From NCBI RefSeq assembly GCF_013403985.1, contig NZ_JABFDF010000006.1:62001-126000 (forward strand): a DNA stretch of 64,000 nucleotides, given 5' to 3'. The notes under the pieces are model-generated. The model worked only from the letters and a program-made list of their open reading frames with translations. It made no database searches and was not told the DNA's origin. The DNA is from Winogradskyella ludwigii (GTDB taxonomy: Bacteria > Bacteroidota > Bacteroidia > Flavobacteriales > Flavobacteriaceae). A program made the position numbers and the translations under genes. Each line of letters starts with the position of its first letter. The first letter of the stretch is position 1. This document shows, one piece after another, positions 52,926-61,404 of the stretch.

Positions 52926-53618
52926 ATGATTAAAGAAATCATTTCCAAAAAAAATAATCAAAACCTAGACTCTTTTAGTAATGAAGACATAGGAGACGAT
53001 CATTTAAGTACAGGTATAGACACACCTATGAAGCCCAATGCTTTTGAAATGTCTAATACAGAAAAAAAAGAACGGATCTCAATATTATTTTCAGAAATAA
53101 TGGATGTTATGGGTCTAGATTTAACCGACGATTCATTAAAAGGCACACCAGATCGTGTTGCTAAAATGTATGTTGAAGAAATATTTTCTGGTTTAGATCC
53201 CGAAAATAAACCTAAAGTTACACTTTTTGATAATAAGTATAAGTACAACCAAATGCTTTTAGAAAAAAACATTACTTTTTATTCTAATTGCGAGCATCAT
53301 TTTGTTCCGATCATAGGAAAAGCACATATTGCATACAAATCTTCAGGAAAAATCATTGGATTGTCAAAAATAAATCGTATTGTGCAATATTATGCAAAAC
53401 GACCTCAAGTTCAGGAGCGTTTAACAAATCAAATTGCAAACGAACTTAAAACTGTTTTAGAAACAGAAGATGTTGCTGTAATTATTGATGCAAAACACTT
53501 ATGCGTCTCTTCAAGAGGTGTACAAGATGATACGTCAACTACAGTAACAACATATTATGGAGGAGAATTTGATAATGCCTCAAAAATTTTAGAATTACAA
53601 AACTATTTAAACAATTAA
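52926..53618 (+). CDS. folE: GTP cyclohydrolase I
   Basis: The 230-residue enzyme converts GTP to dihydroneopterin triphosphate, the start of folate and pterin synthesis. Zinc ligands are seen in CEHHFVP (Cys and His) and HLCVSSRG (Cys). The substrate residues in KINRIVQYYAKRPQVQERL are normal. The N-terminal 40 residues are less conserved. Its presence in a photolyase operon suggests supply of the folate antenna (methenyltetrahydrofolate) or of pterins; this is inference, and the housekeeping copy may be elsewhere. Confidence 0.93.
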   Translation: MIKEIISKKNNQNLDSFSNEDIGDDHLSTGIDTPMKPNAFEMSNTEKKERISILFSEIMDVMGLDLTDDSLKGTPDRVAKMYVEEIFSGLDPENKPKVTLFDNKYKYNQMLLEKNITFYSNCEHHFVPIIGKAHIAYKSSGKIIGLSKINRIVQYYAKRPQVQERLTNQIANELKTVLETEDVAVIIDAKHLCVSSRGVQDDTSTTVTTYYGGEFDNASKILELQNYLNN

Positions 53619-53621
53619 GCT

Positions 53622-53852
53622 ATGGATATATTAGAGAAAGCTTCAGAATTTGAAAACAGAAAATTTTCATTTAAAACAACAAGTGACAGAATTTTAGCGG
53701 CTAGAGAGGCTAAAGATTTAATATTAGAAGTCAACGAATTATATAAGAAAGAGAAGGATGCTAAACTTATGGATATAATGAAACGTCTTACTGTTATAAA
53801 GCAAAAAATTGAAAAACGATTAAAAGGCAGACCTTTAACAGCAACATCTTAA
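53622..53852 (+). CDS. Small helical protein of unknown function
   Basis: The 76-residue product is predicted to be almost entirely helical, with many charged residues and a basic C-terminus (IEKRLKGRPLTATS). No family is recognised. It sits 3 bp after folE and 10 bp before the SDR gene, so it is co-transcribed and likely real. Confidence 0.7.
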   Translation: MDILEKASEFENRKFSFKTTSDRILAAREAKDLILEVNELYKKEKDAKLMDIMKRLTVIKQKIEKRLKGRPLTATS

Positions 53853-53862
53853 GATATACAAG

Positions 53863-54549
53863 ATGAAAAGATTAATAGTTATCGGAGGAAGCAAAGGTAT
53901 TGGTAATGCCATTATCTCATCTTTGCTTTCTTCCTATGATGAAATTGTAAACATTAGCCGTACAGCACCAGAGGAGTCACATCCCAATTTAAAACATTAT
54001 AGCTGTGACATTCTCAATGACGAATTACCAGAACTAGATGAAGCTGATGGCTTAGTATATTGTCCAGGAAGCATTAATCTTAAACCCATCAATCGCTTAA
54101 GTGTTGATGATTTTAAAAATGACTTTGACATTAATGTCATTGGTGCAGTTAAAGCAATTCAGAAATATATACCTGCTTTAAAAAACGGAAACAAACCTTC
54201 AATAGTTCTCTTTAGTACTGTTGCTGCCAAATTAGGAATGCCTTTTCACGCAAGTGTAGCCGCTTCTAAATCTGCAGTAGAAGGATTAACTAAATCTTTG
54301 GGTGCAGAATTAGCACCAGGAATACGAGTAAATGCTATAGCACCAACAGTAACAGATACTGAGTTAGCTTCAAAATTACTGCGTAACGAAAGGATGATTG
54401 AGAACATGAATGAACGTCATCCTCTAAAAAAGTTCCTACAACCAAAAGAAGTTGCAGATATGGCTGGTTTTTTATTATCAGAAAAGGCGGCTTCTATGTC
54501 AGGTCAAATATTTGAAATGGACTGCGGAATCGTAAGTTTCAAATTGTAA
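53863..54549 (+). CDS. SDR-fold protein lacking the catalytic tyrosine
   Basis: The 228-residue short-chain dehydrogenase-like protein has the coenzyme motif GGSKGIGNA, a Ser at the active-site position in LFSTVAAK, and the lysine of YxxxK, but the tyrosine is Val (VAASK, encoded by GTA). The rest of the fold and the C-terminal FEMDCG are intact. Classical SDR catalysis needs this Tyr, so it may act differently or only bind NAD(P). It lies in the middle of operon B. Confidence 0.85.
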   Translation: MKRLIVIGGSKGIGNAIISSLLSSYDEIVNISRTAPEESHPNLKHYSCDILNDELPELDEADGLVYCPGSINLKPINRLSVDDFKNDFDINVIGAVKAIQKYIPALKNGNKPSIVLFSTVAAKLGMPFHASVAASKSAVEGLTKSLGAELAPGIRVNAIAPTVTDTELASKLLRNERMIENMNERHPLKKFLQPKEVADMAGFLLSEKAASMSGQIFEMDCGIVSFKL

Positions 54550-54579
54550 AACACACATAATTTATTTTAAAATAACGAT

Positions 54580-55068
54580 ATGATAGCTACTGCTACGCAA
54601 TCCGTGTACAATATAAAGATTGATAGCCTTCAAGGTGATCCCATAGATTTAGGACGCTTTAAAGGTAAAAAAATACTGATTGTAAATGTGGCTTCAAAAT
54701 GTGGATTTACATCTCAATATAGAGACCTACAAGCGCTTCAAGATAAGTATATAGAATCGTTAGTTATTATTGGTGTTCCATGTAATCAATTTGGAGAACA
54801 AGAGCTAGGCAGTGCGAGTGACATACAAGAGTTTTGTAAAGTTAACTATGGTGTTTCTTTTTTAATGACAGAAAAAATTAATGTGAAAGGTGCTCATAAA
54901 CACCCTTTGTATACTTGGCTAACAGAGAAATCTCTAAACGGTAAACAAACCACTACTATCAAATGGAACTTTCAAAAATATTTAATAGATGAAAATGGTA
55001 ATTTTTTAGATTACTTCTATTCTATTACAAACCCTTCGAGTTCTCGATTATTAAAATATTTAAAATAA
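54580..55068 (+). CDS. Glutathione peroxidase-family protein
   Basis: The 162-residue thioredoxin-fold peroxidase has the catalytic Cys in VASKCGFT, the Gln in PCNQFGEQE, and the Trp/Asn in KWNFQKYL, which complete the GPx tetrad. It uses Cys rather than selenocysteine and probably takes electrons from thioredoxin. It would detoxify lipid and other hydroperoxides formed under light stress. There is no signal peptide. Confidence 0.92.
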   Translation: MIATATQSVYNIKIDSLQGDPIDLGRFKGKKILIVNVASKCGFTSQYRDLQALQDKYIESLVIIGVPCNQFGEQELGSASDIQEFCKVNYGVSFLMTEKINVKGAHKHPLYTWLTEKSLNGKQTTTIKWNFQKYLIDENGNFLDYFYSITNPSSSRLLKYLK

Positions 55069-55074
55069 AAAATT

Positions 55075-55245
55075 ATGTTCGGACTTTTTAAGAAAACAAC
55101 TGAAGTAGAAAAGCTTTCAAAACAATATGAAAAACTGATGGCAGATTGGCATAAGCTCTCTACAACTAACAGAGGCGAGAGCGACAAAAAATATGCTGAA
55201 GCTCAAATAATTATGGATAAAATTGAACAACTAAAAAAAGCTTAG
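55075..55245 (+). CDS. Lacal_2735-like small helical protein
   Basis: This 56-residue ORF was found by eye. It starts MFGLFKKTTEVEKL and continues with a single long charged helix (YEKLMADWHKLSTTNR...AEAQIIMDKIEQL), matching the small Lacal_2735 family of flavobacteria. It lies 6 bp after the GPx gene and 1 bp before tspO. Its role is unknown. Confidence 0.75.
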   Translation: MFGLFKKTTEVEKLSKQYEKLMADWHKLSTTNRGESDKKYAEAQIIMDKIEQLKKA

Positions 55246-55246
55246 C

Positions 55247-55711
55247 TTGAAAAACATTTATCTTGTTTTACTATTTCTTTTCATAAATTTTGGCGGCCTT
55301 GCCCTTGGACGATGGTTTATGGGAGACGCTGTGACAGGCGTATGGTATACCAACTTAAACAAAGCCCCTTGGACACCACCTGGTTGGGTTTTTGGTGCAG
55401 CATGGACCTTAATAATGGTTTGCTTTTCAGTGTATTTAAGTTATTTATTTTCTATTAGAAACTCAAAAGTTGTCATCACGTTATATGTTATTGCAGTGAT
55501 TCTTAATGTGAGTTGGAATTACCTATTTTTTAATCAGCATTTAACAACATTGGCATTTATTAATATTATCTGTTTAACGTTGCTTATCACCTACTTCTTC
55601 ATCACGTTTGGAGACGACAAATTATGCCACTTAAAATATCTATTAATGCCTTATATCATTTGGCTGTGTATTGCAACATCGCTAAACGGTTACGTTCTGT
55701 TTAATAATTAG
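55247..55711 (+). CDS. tspO: TspO/MBR family membrane protein
   Basis: The 154-residue protein has five membrane helices and TspO signatures: WYTNLNKAPWTPPGWVFGAAWTLI (residues 37-60 in part) and NVSWNYLFF. The start is a TTG codon at 55247, 1 bp after the previous stop. TspO proteins bind porphyrins and other tetrapyrroles and respond to light or oxidative stress in other bacteria; this fits a photolyase regulon. No ligand is shown here. Confidence 0.93.
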   Translation: MKNIYLVLLFLFINFGGLALGRWFMGDAVTGVWYTNLNKAPWTPPGWVFGAAWTLIMVCFSVYLSYLFSIRNSKVVITLYVIAVILNVSWNYLFFNQHLTTLAFINIICLTLLITYFFITFGDDKLCHLKYLLMPYIIWLCIATSLNGYVLFNN

Positions 55712-55774
55712 TATTTATAACAATCCACAACGCTAACACACATTTTTAATTTATTTACTTCAATTATCTAGGAA

Positions 55775-56236
55775 ATGAAAATATACACGTTACACAAGAA
55801 ACAAAATTTACCAATCACAATAGATCAGGCTTGGGAATTTTTATCGAGTCCTGCAAACTTAAAAACCATCACACCAGATTATATGAGTTTCGACATCCTT
55901 TCTGGTGCAGACAGACCTATGTTTCCAGGTCAAATTATTCAATATATAGTGACACCTGTTTTAGGTATAAAAACAAAATGGGTAACAGAAATCACGCATG
56001 TTAAAGACAAAGAATATTTTGTAGACGAGCAACGTTTTGGACCTTATGCACTTTGGCATCACAAACATTTTATAAAAGAAATTGAAGGTGGTGTAGAAAT
56101 GGAAGATATTATAGATTACAAAGTACCAATGGGTATTTTAGGACAGCTTGTGCATCCTATTATCGTTAAACCTAAATTGGAAGAAATTTTTAAATACAGA
56201 ACAACAAAGTTGGAAGAACTATTTGGCAAATATTAA
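55775..56236 (+). CDS. SRPBCC (START-like) family protein
   Basis: The 153-residue protein has the START/Bet v 1-like fold: LPITIDQAWEFLSSPANLKTITP at the N-terminus, DEQRFGPYALWHHKHFIKE in the middle, and a long C-terminal helix. It binds an unknown hydrophobic ligand in a cavity. Such proteins commonly sit next to photolyase genes in Bacteroidota and proteobacteria. It is followed 45 bp later by the CPD photolyase. Confidence 0.85.
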   Translation: MKIYTLHKKQNLPITIDQAWEFLSSPANLKTITPDYMSFDILSGADRPMFPGQIIQYIVTPVLGIKTKWVTEITHVKDKEYFVDEQRFGPYALWHHKHFIKEIEGGVEMEDIIDYKVPMGILGQLVHPIIVKPKLEEIFKYRTTKLEELFGKY

Positions 56237-56281
56237 ATCAATAGTAACAAATCGTTTAAAGTTGAAATTAGAGTAGATATT

Positions 56282-57586
56282 ATGAGTAAAAAAATAAACA
56301 TTTTCTGGTTTAGGAGAGATTTAAGATTAGATGATAATCTAGGTTTTTTTGAAGCCTTAAAAGCCGAACATCCAGTACTTCCTATTTTCATATTTGATAC
56401 TAAAATTTTAGATCAGCTACCAAAAGATGATGCTCGTGTTACTTTTATTCATGAAACACTTCAACACTTAAGACAAACACTACAAGACGAACATAAAAGT
56501 AGCATTGCTTTATACAAAGGTGAACCCATAGAAATCTATAAACAGTTAGTTCAAGATTATGATATTGAAACTGTTTTTACAAATCACGATTACGAACCTT
56601 ACGCAACCGAACGTGATACCGAGATTAAAACACTTTTAGGTGATAATAATATTGAGTTTAAAACTTACAAAGATCAAGTCATTTTTGAAAAAAGCGAGAT
56701 TGTAAAAAAAGATGGAAAGCCTTATATGGTTTACACACCTTACATGCGTAAATGGAAAGAAAAGTTTAGAACCATTGATTTAGAAATTTTCTATACCAAT
56801 TCCTATTTAAGTAATTTAATAGAGCATAGCAGATTACCTAATTTAACCTTATCTGATATTGGATTTGAAAAATCGAATCAAGACGTGTTAGATTACGACG
56901 TTACACCAACTTTAATTCAAACCTACGAAGCCACACGAAACTTTCCGGCTCAAGATTCCACATCGCGTTTAGGGCCGCATTTGAGATTTGGAACGGTAAG
57001 TATTAGAAAAATGGTTAAAAAAGCTATTGCTGAAGAGAATGAAATATTTTGGCAAGAGCTAATTTGGCGGGAATTTTTCACACAAATACTTTGGCATTTT
57101 CCACATACAAAAAATGAAGCCTTTAAACCTAAGTACGACAGAATTGAATGGCGTTATAACGAAACCGAATTTAAAGCGTGGTGTAAAGGTGAAACTGGAT
57201 ATCCTTTGGTAGATGCGGGAATGCGCGAACTGAATGCCACTGGTTTTATGCACAACAGAATACGAATGCTTGTAGGTAGTTTTCTTTGCAAACACTTATT
57301 AATGGATTGGAGATTAGGTGAAGCTTATTTTGCTGAAAAATTACACGATTATGATATGGCCAGCAATGTTGGCAACTGGCAATGGGTTGCGGGTTCTGGA
57401 GTAGATGCTTCGCCTTATTTTAGAATTTTTAATCCTACAACACAGATTGATAAATTTGACAAAAATCATGAATACATAAAGCAATGGGTTCCAGATTACC
57501 AAGAACTCACCTATCCTAAACCTATTGTAGAACACAAAGCAGCACGTGAGCGTTGCTTAAAAACCTACAAAGCGGCCTTAAATTAA
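56282..57586 (+). CDS. phr: Deoxyribodipyrimidine (CPD) photolyase, class I type
   Basis: The 434-residue protein has the photolyase antenna domain (IFWFRRDLRLDDNLG) and a FAD domain with TSRLGPHLRFGTVSIR, WQELIWREFFTQILWHFP, NATGFMHNRIRMLVGSFL and NVGNWQWVAGSGVD. These match class I CPD photolyases, which split cyclobutane pyrimidine dimers in double-stranded DNA using blue light. It lies at the end of operon B. Length is near the usual 440-480. Confidence 0.93.
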   Translation: MSKKINIFWFRRDLRLDDNLGFFEALKAEHPVLPIFIFDTKILDQLPKDDARVTFIHETLQHLRQTLQDEHKSSIALYKGEPIEIYKQLVQDYDIETVFTNHDYEPYATERDTEIKTLLGDNNIEFKTYKDQVIFEKSEIVKKDGKPYMVYTPYMRKWKEKFRTIDLEIFYTNSYLSNLIEHSRLPNLTLSDIGFEKSNQDVLDYDVTPTLIQTYEATRNFPAQDSTSRLGPHLRFGTVSIRKMVKKAIAEENEIFWQELIWREFFTQILWHFPHTKNEAFKPKYDRIEWRYNETEFKAWCKGETGYPLVDAGMRELNATGFMHNRIRMLVGSFLCKHLLMDWRLGEAYFAEKLHDYDMASNVGNWQWVAGSGVDASPYFRIFNPTTQIDKFDKNHEYIKQWVPDYQELTYPKPIVEHKAARERCLKTYKAALN

Positions 57587-57726
57587 AGAACGGCATCAAC
57601 AAACAACTTAAAAAGACTTCGCAGTATTGTTAATTTTTTGATTTTAATTTAAAACATTACTTTTATTTTAACAAAGCACTGAAGTTTTTGTTAACTTTAA
57701 AGCACTAATCTTAAATTAATACGACT

Positions 57727-58089
57727 ATGAATACTTGGGGAGTTGCAAGAAAATGGAAAGAGATGTGCGAACAAGGTAAAAACCTAGAATGCATTAACGA
57801 ACTCTACGCCGAAAATGTCGTTAGCAAAGAAATGCCAGGTATGCCTGGAGAAGTCGTTTCTGGGAGACAGAACGTGTGGAACAAGAGTAAAGAATGGTTA
57901 GAAAGTGTTGAAGATTTTCATGCAAGTAGCATCAGTGATCCTTTAGTTGCAGGGAATTTTTTTACGGCCAAAATGGATTTTGATTGTACTTTTAAGGAAC
58001 GTGGAAGACAGAAAATGGAAGAGGTTTGTGTGTACGAAGTAAAAGACGGAAAAATTACGAGTGAACAATATTTTTATTCCATGGAATAA
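57727..58089 (+). CDS. SnoaL-like (NTF2-fold) protein
   Basis: The 120-residue protein has a cone-shaped NTF2-like fold pattern: LECINELYAENVVSKE at the start, SGRQNVWNKSKEWLE, and the FDCTFKERGR strand pair. Such domains bind small hydrophobic molecules or act as isomerases; the role is unknown. It has its own 140-bp upstream region, in which no consensus promoter is convincing. A convergent terminator follows. Confidence 0.8.
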   Translation: MNTWGVARKWKEMCEQGKNLECINELYAENVVSKEMPGMPGEVVSGRQNVWNKSKEWLESVEDFHASSISDPLVAGNFFTAKMDFDCTFKERGRQKMEEVCVYEVKDGKITSEQYFYSME

Positions 58090-58119
58090 TAATTATTATA
58101 GGTTTTAATTACAGAAACT

Positions 58120-58153
58120 AAAAAAGCTTCAAGATAAACTTGAAGCTTTTTTT
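58120..58153. terminator. Bidirectional terminator between the SnoaL-like gene and murA
   Basis: A 13-bp perfect stem AAAAAGCTTCAAG/CTTGAAGCTTTTT with loop ATAAA and flanking A/T runs serves the two convergent genes. Confidence 0.9.
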
Positions 58154-58175
58154 ATATACTTATAGAAAAAGAATT

Positions 58176-59492
58176 TTAGTTTCCTTCTACACGTTCAATC
58201 TTAGCACCAATGGCTCTTAAACGCTCATCAATGTTTTCGTAACCACGATCTATTTGTTCAATATTATGAATTATAGAAGTTCCCTTTGCAGATAAAGCTG
58301 CAATTAATAATGAAACTCCGGCTCTAATATCTGGTGAAGTCATTGTTGTCGCTTTCAACGTAGATTTAAAATCATACCCAATAACCGTTGCTCTATGCGG
58401 ATCACAAAGAATAACCTTGGCTCCCATGTCAATTAATTTATCGACAAAGAACAAACGACTTTCAAACATTTTCTGATGCACAATCGCTTCGCCTCTCGCT
58501 TGTGTTAAAACGGTAAGGATAATACTTAACAAATCTGGTGTAAATCCAGGCCATGGAGCATCTGAAATGGTTAAAATTGAACCATCGATATAATTTTGAA
58601 CTTCGTAACCATCTGTATGTGCAGGAATATGAATATCATCTCCCTGACGTTCCACTGTAATTCCTATTTTTCTAAAAACACTTGGTATTACACCAAGATC
58701 ATCCCAACTTACATTGGTAATCGTTAACTCACTCTTGGTCATTGCAGCTAAACCAATCCAGCTACCAATTTCAATCATGTCTGGTAACATTCTGTGTTCT
58801 GTTCCGCCAAGAGAATCCACTCCTTCTATGGTTAGTAAATTTGAACCAACACCAGAAATCTTAGCTCCCATGCGATTCAACATTTTACAAAGCTGTTGTA
58901 AATAAGGCTCGCATGCCGCATTATAAATTGTTGTTGTACCTTCAGCTAAAACAGCCGCCATTACAATATTAGCTGTTCCTGTTACTGAAGCTTCATCTAA
59001 GAGCATATAAGTTCCTTTCAGCTTATCTGCTTCAACACCATAAAATAAATCTTCTTTGTTATAACGGAATTTAGCTCCTAAGTCAATAAACCCCTGGAAA
59101 TGCGTATCTAAACGTCTTCGCCCTATTTTATCACCACCTGGTTTTGGAATATACCCTTTACCAAAACGTGCCAATAATGGACCAACAATCATGATAGAGC
59201 CTCTTAAGCCTTTTCCGTCTTCCTTGAATTCTGCAGATTCTAAATATTTTAGATTAACATCGTCTGCCTTAAATGTGTAAGATCCTTTACCTACTTTATT
59301 GATTTTTACACCTAGCTTTTTTAATAAAGCGATAAGTTTATTGACATCAATAATATCTGGAATGTTATCTATTTTAATTTCTTCTGCAGTTAACAGTACG
59401 GCACACAAGATTTGTAACGCTTCGTTTTTTGCTCCTTGTGGCTGAATTTTACCTTTTAATCTGTGGCCACCTTCAATTTTAAATGTACTCAT
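58176..59492 (-). CDS. murA: UDP-N-acetylglucosamine 1-carboxyvinyltransferase
   Basis: The 438-residue enzyme transfers enolpyruvate from PEP to UDP-GlcNAc, the first committed step of peptidoglycan synthesis. Features seen are GAKNEALQILCAVLLT (Lys-Asn pair), RRLDTHFQGFIDLG and the IDGSILTISDAPWPGFTPD loop. The fosfomycin-target Cys of most enzymes (in the loop near residue 115, R-A-S-I/C) cannot be located in that form here: the sequence around RGSIMIVGPLLARFG has no Cys, which suggests a Cys-to-Asp-type variant or a shift; fosfomycin sensitivity should not be assumed. It follows the DUF4290 gene by 5 bp. Confidence 0.93.
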   Translation of the reverse strand: MSTFKIEGGHRLKGKIQPQGAKNEALQILCAVLLTAEEIKIDNIPDIIDVNKLIALLKKLGVKINKVGKGSYTFKADDVNLKYLESAEFKEDGKGLRGSIMIVGPLLARFGKGYIPKPGGDKIGRRRLDTHFQGFIDLGAKFRYNKEDLFYGVEADKLKGTYMLLDEASVTGTANIVMAAVLAEGTTTIYNAACEPYLQQLCKMLNRMGAKISGVGSNLLTIEGVDSLGGTEHRMLPDMIEIGSWIGLAAMTKSELTITNVSWDDLGVIPSVFRKIGITVERQGDDIHIPAHTDGYEVQNYIDGSILTISDAPWPGFTPDLLSIILTVLTQARGEAIVHQKMFESRLFFVDKLIDMGAKVILCDPHRATVIGYDFKSTLKATTMTSPDIRAGVSLLIAALSAKGTSIIHNIEQIDRGYENIDERLRAIGAKIERVEGN

Positions 59493-59497
59493 GCGTA

Positions 59498-60157
59498 TTA
59501 GTAACGTTTTCTATTACTGGTATATTTTTTCTTAGAGGAAGACGTATTCTTTTTATTAGAATTGCTTTTACTGCCATACTTAGATTTAGTACGCATTAAG
59601 CTTGTAGAATCACTTAGGTCTTCTTTACTATTCTTAAGGTCAATTTTACCATCTGACAATTCAAACAAATGTCTAAAAATCAGAGAATCTTCAACAGTGT
59701 CTTTATTCCAATTAAGGAAACACTTTTTCATGTGATTTGCAATGGTATATGTTAGCGCTTCTTTTAGCTCTCCATCTTCCCAACTTACAGCAACATCGAT
59801 CATAGTTTTTATGTTATTACCATAGAAACGATATTTAGGAAAATTCTGAGGATATTCTAAAGGTTCTGGTCGCGCTTGAATTTCTTCTTTGGACGGCTCT
59901 CCATAAGGAGAATCTACATCAATTTCAAAATTGGCCATAATAAACAACTGATCCCATAATTTATGCTGAAAATCTGCTACATCTCTAAGATGTGGCTGTA
60001 AATTTCCCATTACGGCAATGATTGCTTTAGCAACTTTATTGCGTTCTTCTTTTGTTTCGCGAGACTTAGCGTAATTAATCATCTTTTGTAGATGACGTCC
60101 GTATTCAGGTATAATTAAATGCTCGCGCTCTGTATTGTATTCTAATTCGTCGATCAA
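59498..60157 (-). CDS. DUF4290 domain-containing protein
   Basis: The 219-residue cytoplasmic protein matches DUF4290, a Bacteroidota-specific family of unknown function, often next to murA. The typical start IDELEYNTEREHLIIPEYGRH is preceded in this frame by a longer extension; the TTG codon at 60157 puts Met directly before this sequence and is chosen as the start, against the upstream ATG at 60223. Helical core with SREKKEERNK-like charged region; the C-terminus is Lys/Ser-rich (SSSKKKYTSNRKR). It lies 5 bp before murA, so the two form an operon. Confidence 0.8.
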   Translation of the reverse strand: MIDELEYNTEREHLIIPEYGRHLQKMINYAKSRETKEERNKVAKAIIAVMGNLQPHLRDVADFQHKLWDQLFIMANFEIDVDSPYGEPSKEEIQARPEPLEYPQNFPKYRFYGNNIKTMIDVAVSWEDGELKEALTYTIANHMKKCFLNWNKDTVEDSLIFRHLFELSDGKIDLKNSKEDLSDSTSLMRTKSKYGSKSNSNKKNTSSSKKKYTSNRKRY

Positions 60158-60388
60158 AATTGTAAAATGTGTAGTATATAGTTTATAAAACCTGTAGTCT
60201 ATAGGTTTTGTTGCAAAGTACAAAAAAATACGAAGCCTAAAAGAAATTTAAACTCAAATTTAACGATTAGGACAGCCCAACAAATATTTAGGCAACAATA
60301 ACACCTTAATAAGGTTACTATCACTTTAGTGTACTAGAAGAATACTAGAATCTTCACCTGTTAGAAGTCGTTTTGGATAGACTGTTTT
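60158..60388. other. Intergenic region upstream of DUF4290, after DUF493
   Basis: The 231 bp hold the promoter region of the DUF4290-murA operon. A direct repeat TACTAGAA-N3-TACTAGAA (60332-60350) and the small dyad ACCTT-N3-AAGGT are visible; neither has a known role. No ORF is seen. Confidence 0.4.
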
Positions 60389-60682
60389 TTAAAGTGAAAT
60401 TACACCTTCAACGTTTTCTGATACTTCTTTATATTTCGCAATTACAGCTTCAGGATTTTTTAATCTCACATTTATAGAAACACTAGTATATTTTCCGTTT
60501 TTAGACTCTTTAGTAGTCATAACGGCTCCTAAATTATCAAAAAGAGCCTCAATATGATTAACTCCTGAACTTTCTGTAAGTACAATAAACTTATATAAAT
60601 ATTCCGATGGCCAAGTAGCTGTATCGTAAAGTTGTGCTTTTAATTTCTCGTAAAACTCGTCTGTTTTTTCTGAATTATCCAT
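60389..60682 (-). CDS. DUF493 family protein
   Basis: The 97-residue protein belongs to the small alpha/beta DUF493 (YbeD-like) family, with a ferredoxin-like fold (YLYKFIVLTESSGVNHIEALFD and YTSVSINVRLKNPEAVIAKYK). Function unknown; a ligand-binding or regulatory role is suspected in E. coli. A longer frame begins at 60769, but a -7 box at 60701-60708 lies within that extension, and MDNSEKTDEFY matches the family start, so 60682 is chosen. Confidence 0.85.
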   Translation of the reverse strand: MDNSEKTDEFYEKLKAQLYDTATWPSEYLYKFIVLTESSGVNHIEALFDNLGAVMTTKESKNGKYTSVSINVRLKNPEAVIAKYKEVSENVEGVISL

Positions 60683-60700
60683 AATGAAATTTTTCAATTG

Positions 60701-60708
60701 CAAAGATA
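60701..60708 (-). promoter_or_regulatory. -7 box (TATCTTTG) of the DUF493 gene, decides its start
   Basis: Exact TAnnTTTG match on the minus strand followed by CA, 18 bases before the ATG at 60682. Transcription from here would exclude the upstream frame extension. No TTTG is seen at -33. Confidence 0.55.
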
Positions 60709-60759
60709 CGCTTAACTTTACATTTTTATCTTTTATTTTTAAATCAAAATATAGGCAAT

Positions 60760-61302
60760 TTGAATTCAAAAAAAGTAGTTATCGCTGGAGGTCCAGGAAC
60801 TGGAAAAACCACAATTATTAATGAATTAAAAAAACGTGGCTTTATTTGTTACGATGAAATCTCTAGAGAAATCACCTTAAAAGCAAGAAAAGATGGTATA
60901 GAACAACTTTTTTTAACCGAGCCACTTTTGTTTAGCGAAAAACTCCTAGAAGGCAGAACAAAACAATTTAATGATGCTGCAAAAGAATCTGAAGCTGTTG
61001 TGTTTTTAGATAGAGGTTTACCAGATGTTATTGCTTACATGGATTATATTGGAGACAAATATCCATTGCCATTTATAGAGACTTGCGAATCTCATAAATA
61101 CGATTCCATTTTTGTTTTAGCACCTTGGCAAGAAATTTTTACAAGTGATAGTGAACGTTATGAAAGCTTTGAAGAAGCTATAGATATTCACGATCATTTA
61201 TTGGAAACCTACAAACGCTTTGGCTATCAATTAATTGATGTTCCTTTTGGCAGTGTAGCGTCTAGAACCGATTTTATTCTAGAGTCCTTAAATTCAAAGT
61301 AA
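60760..61302 (+). CDS. Small AAA-type ATP-binding protein
   Basis: The 180-residue protein has a Walker A IAGGPGTGKTTIINEL near residues 8-23, and a DRGLPDVIAYMDY segment resembling the acceptor side of small P-loop kinases. It looks like a nucleotide kinase or ATPase of the TTD14/AAA-like group. The start is a TTG codon at 60760, divergent from DUF493. Substrate unknown. Confidence 0.82.
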   Translation: MNSKKVVIAGGPGTGKTTIINELKKRGFICYDEISREITLKARKDGIEQLFLTEPLLFSEKLLEGRTKQFNDAAKESEAVVFLDRGLPDVIAYMDYIGDKYPLPFIETCESHKYDSIFVLAPWQEIFTSDSERYESFEEAIDIHDHLLETYKRFGYQLIDVPFGSVASRTDFILESLNSK

Positions 61303-61404
61303 TATTACTAAAATCATGTGATTTCTCTAATTTAGATTCATATGAGTTCAGTTTAAAAATAAGCTAATACATGAAATGTAATATTAAATAGTTAAATTGG
61401 TATA

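Noticed and set aside
60683-60769. N-terminal extension of DUF493 overlapping the divergent ATPase start
   Set aside because: It would overlap the divergent gene and contains a -7 promoter box; the Met at 60682 fits the family.
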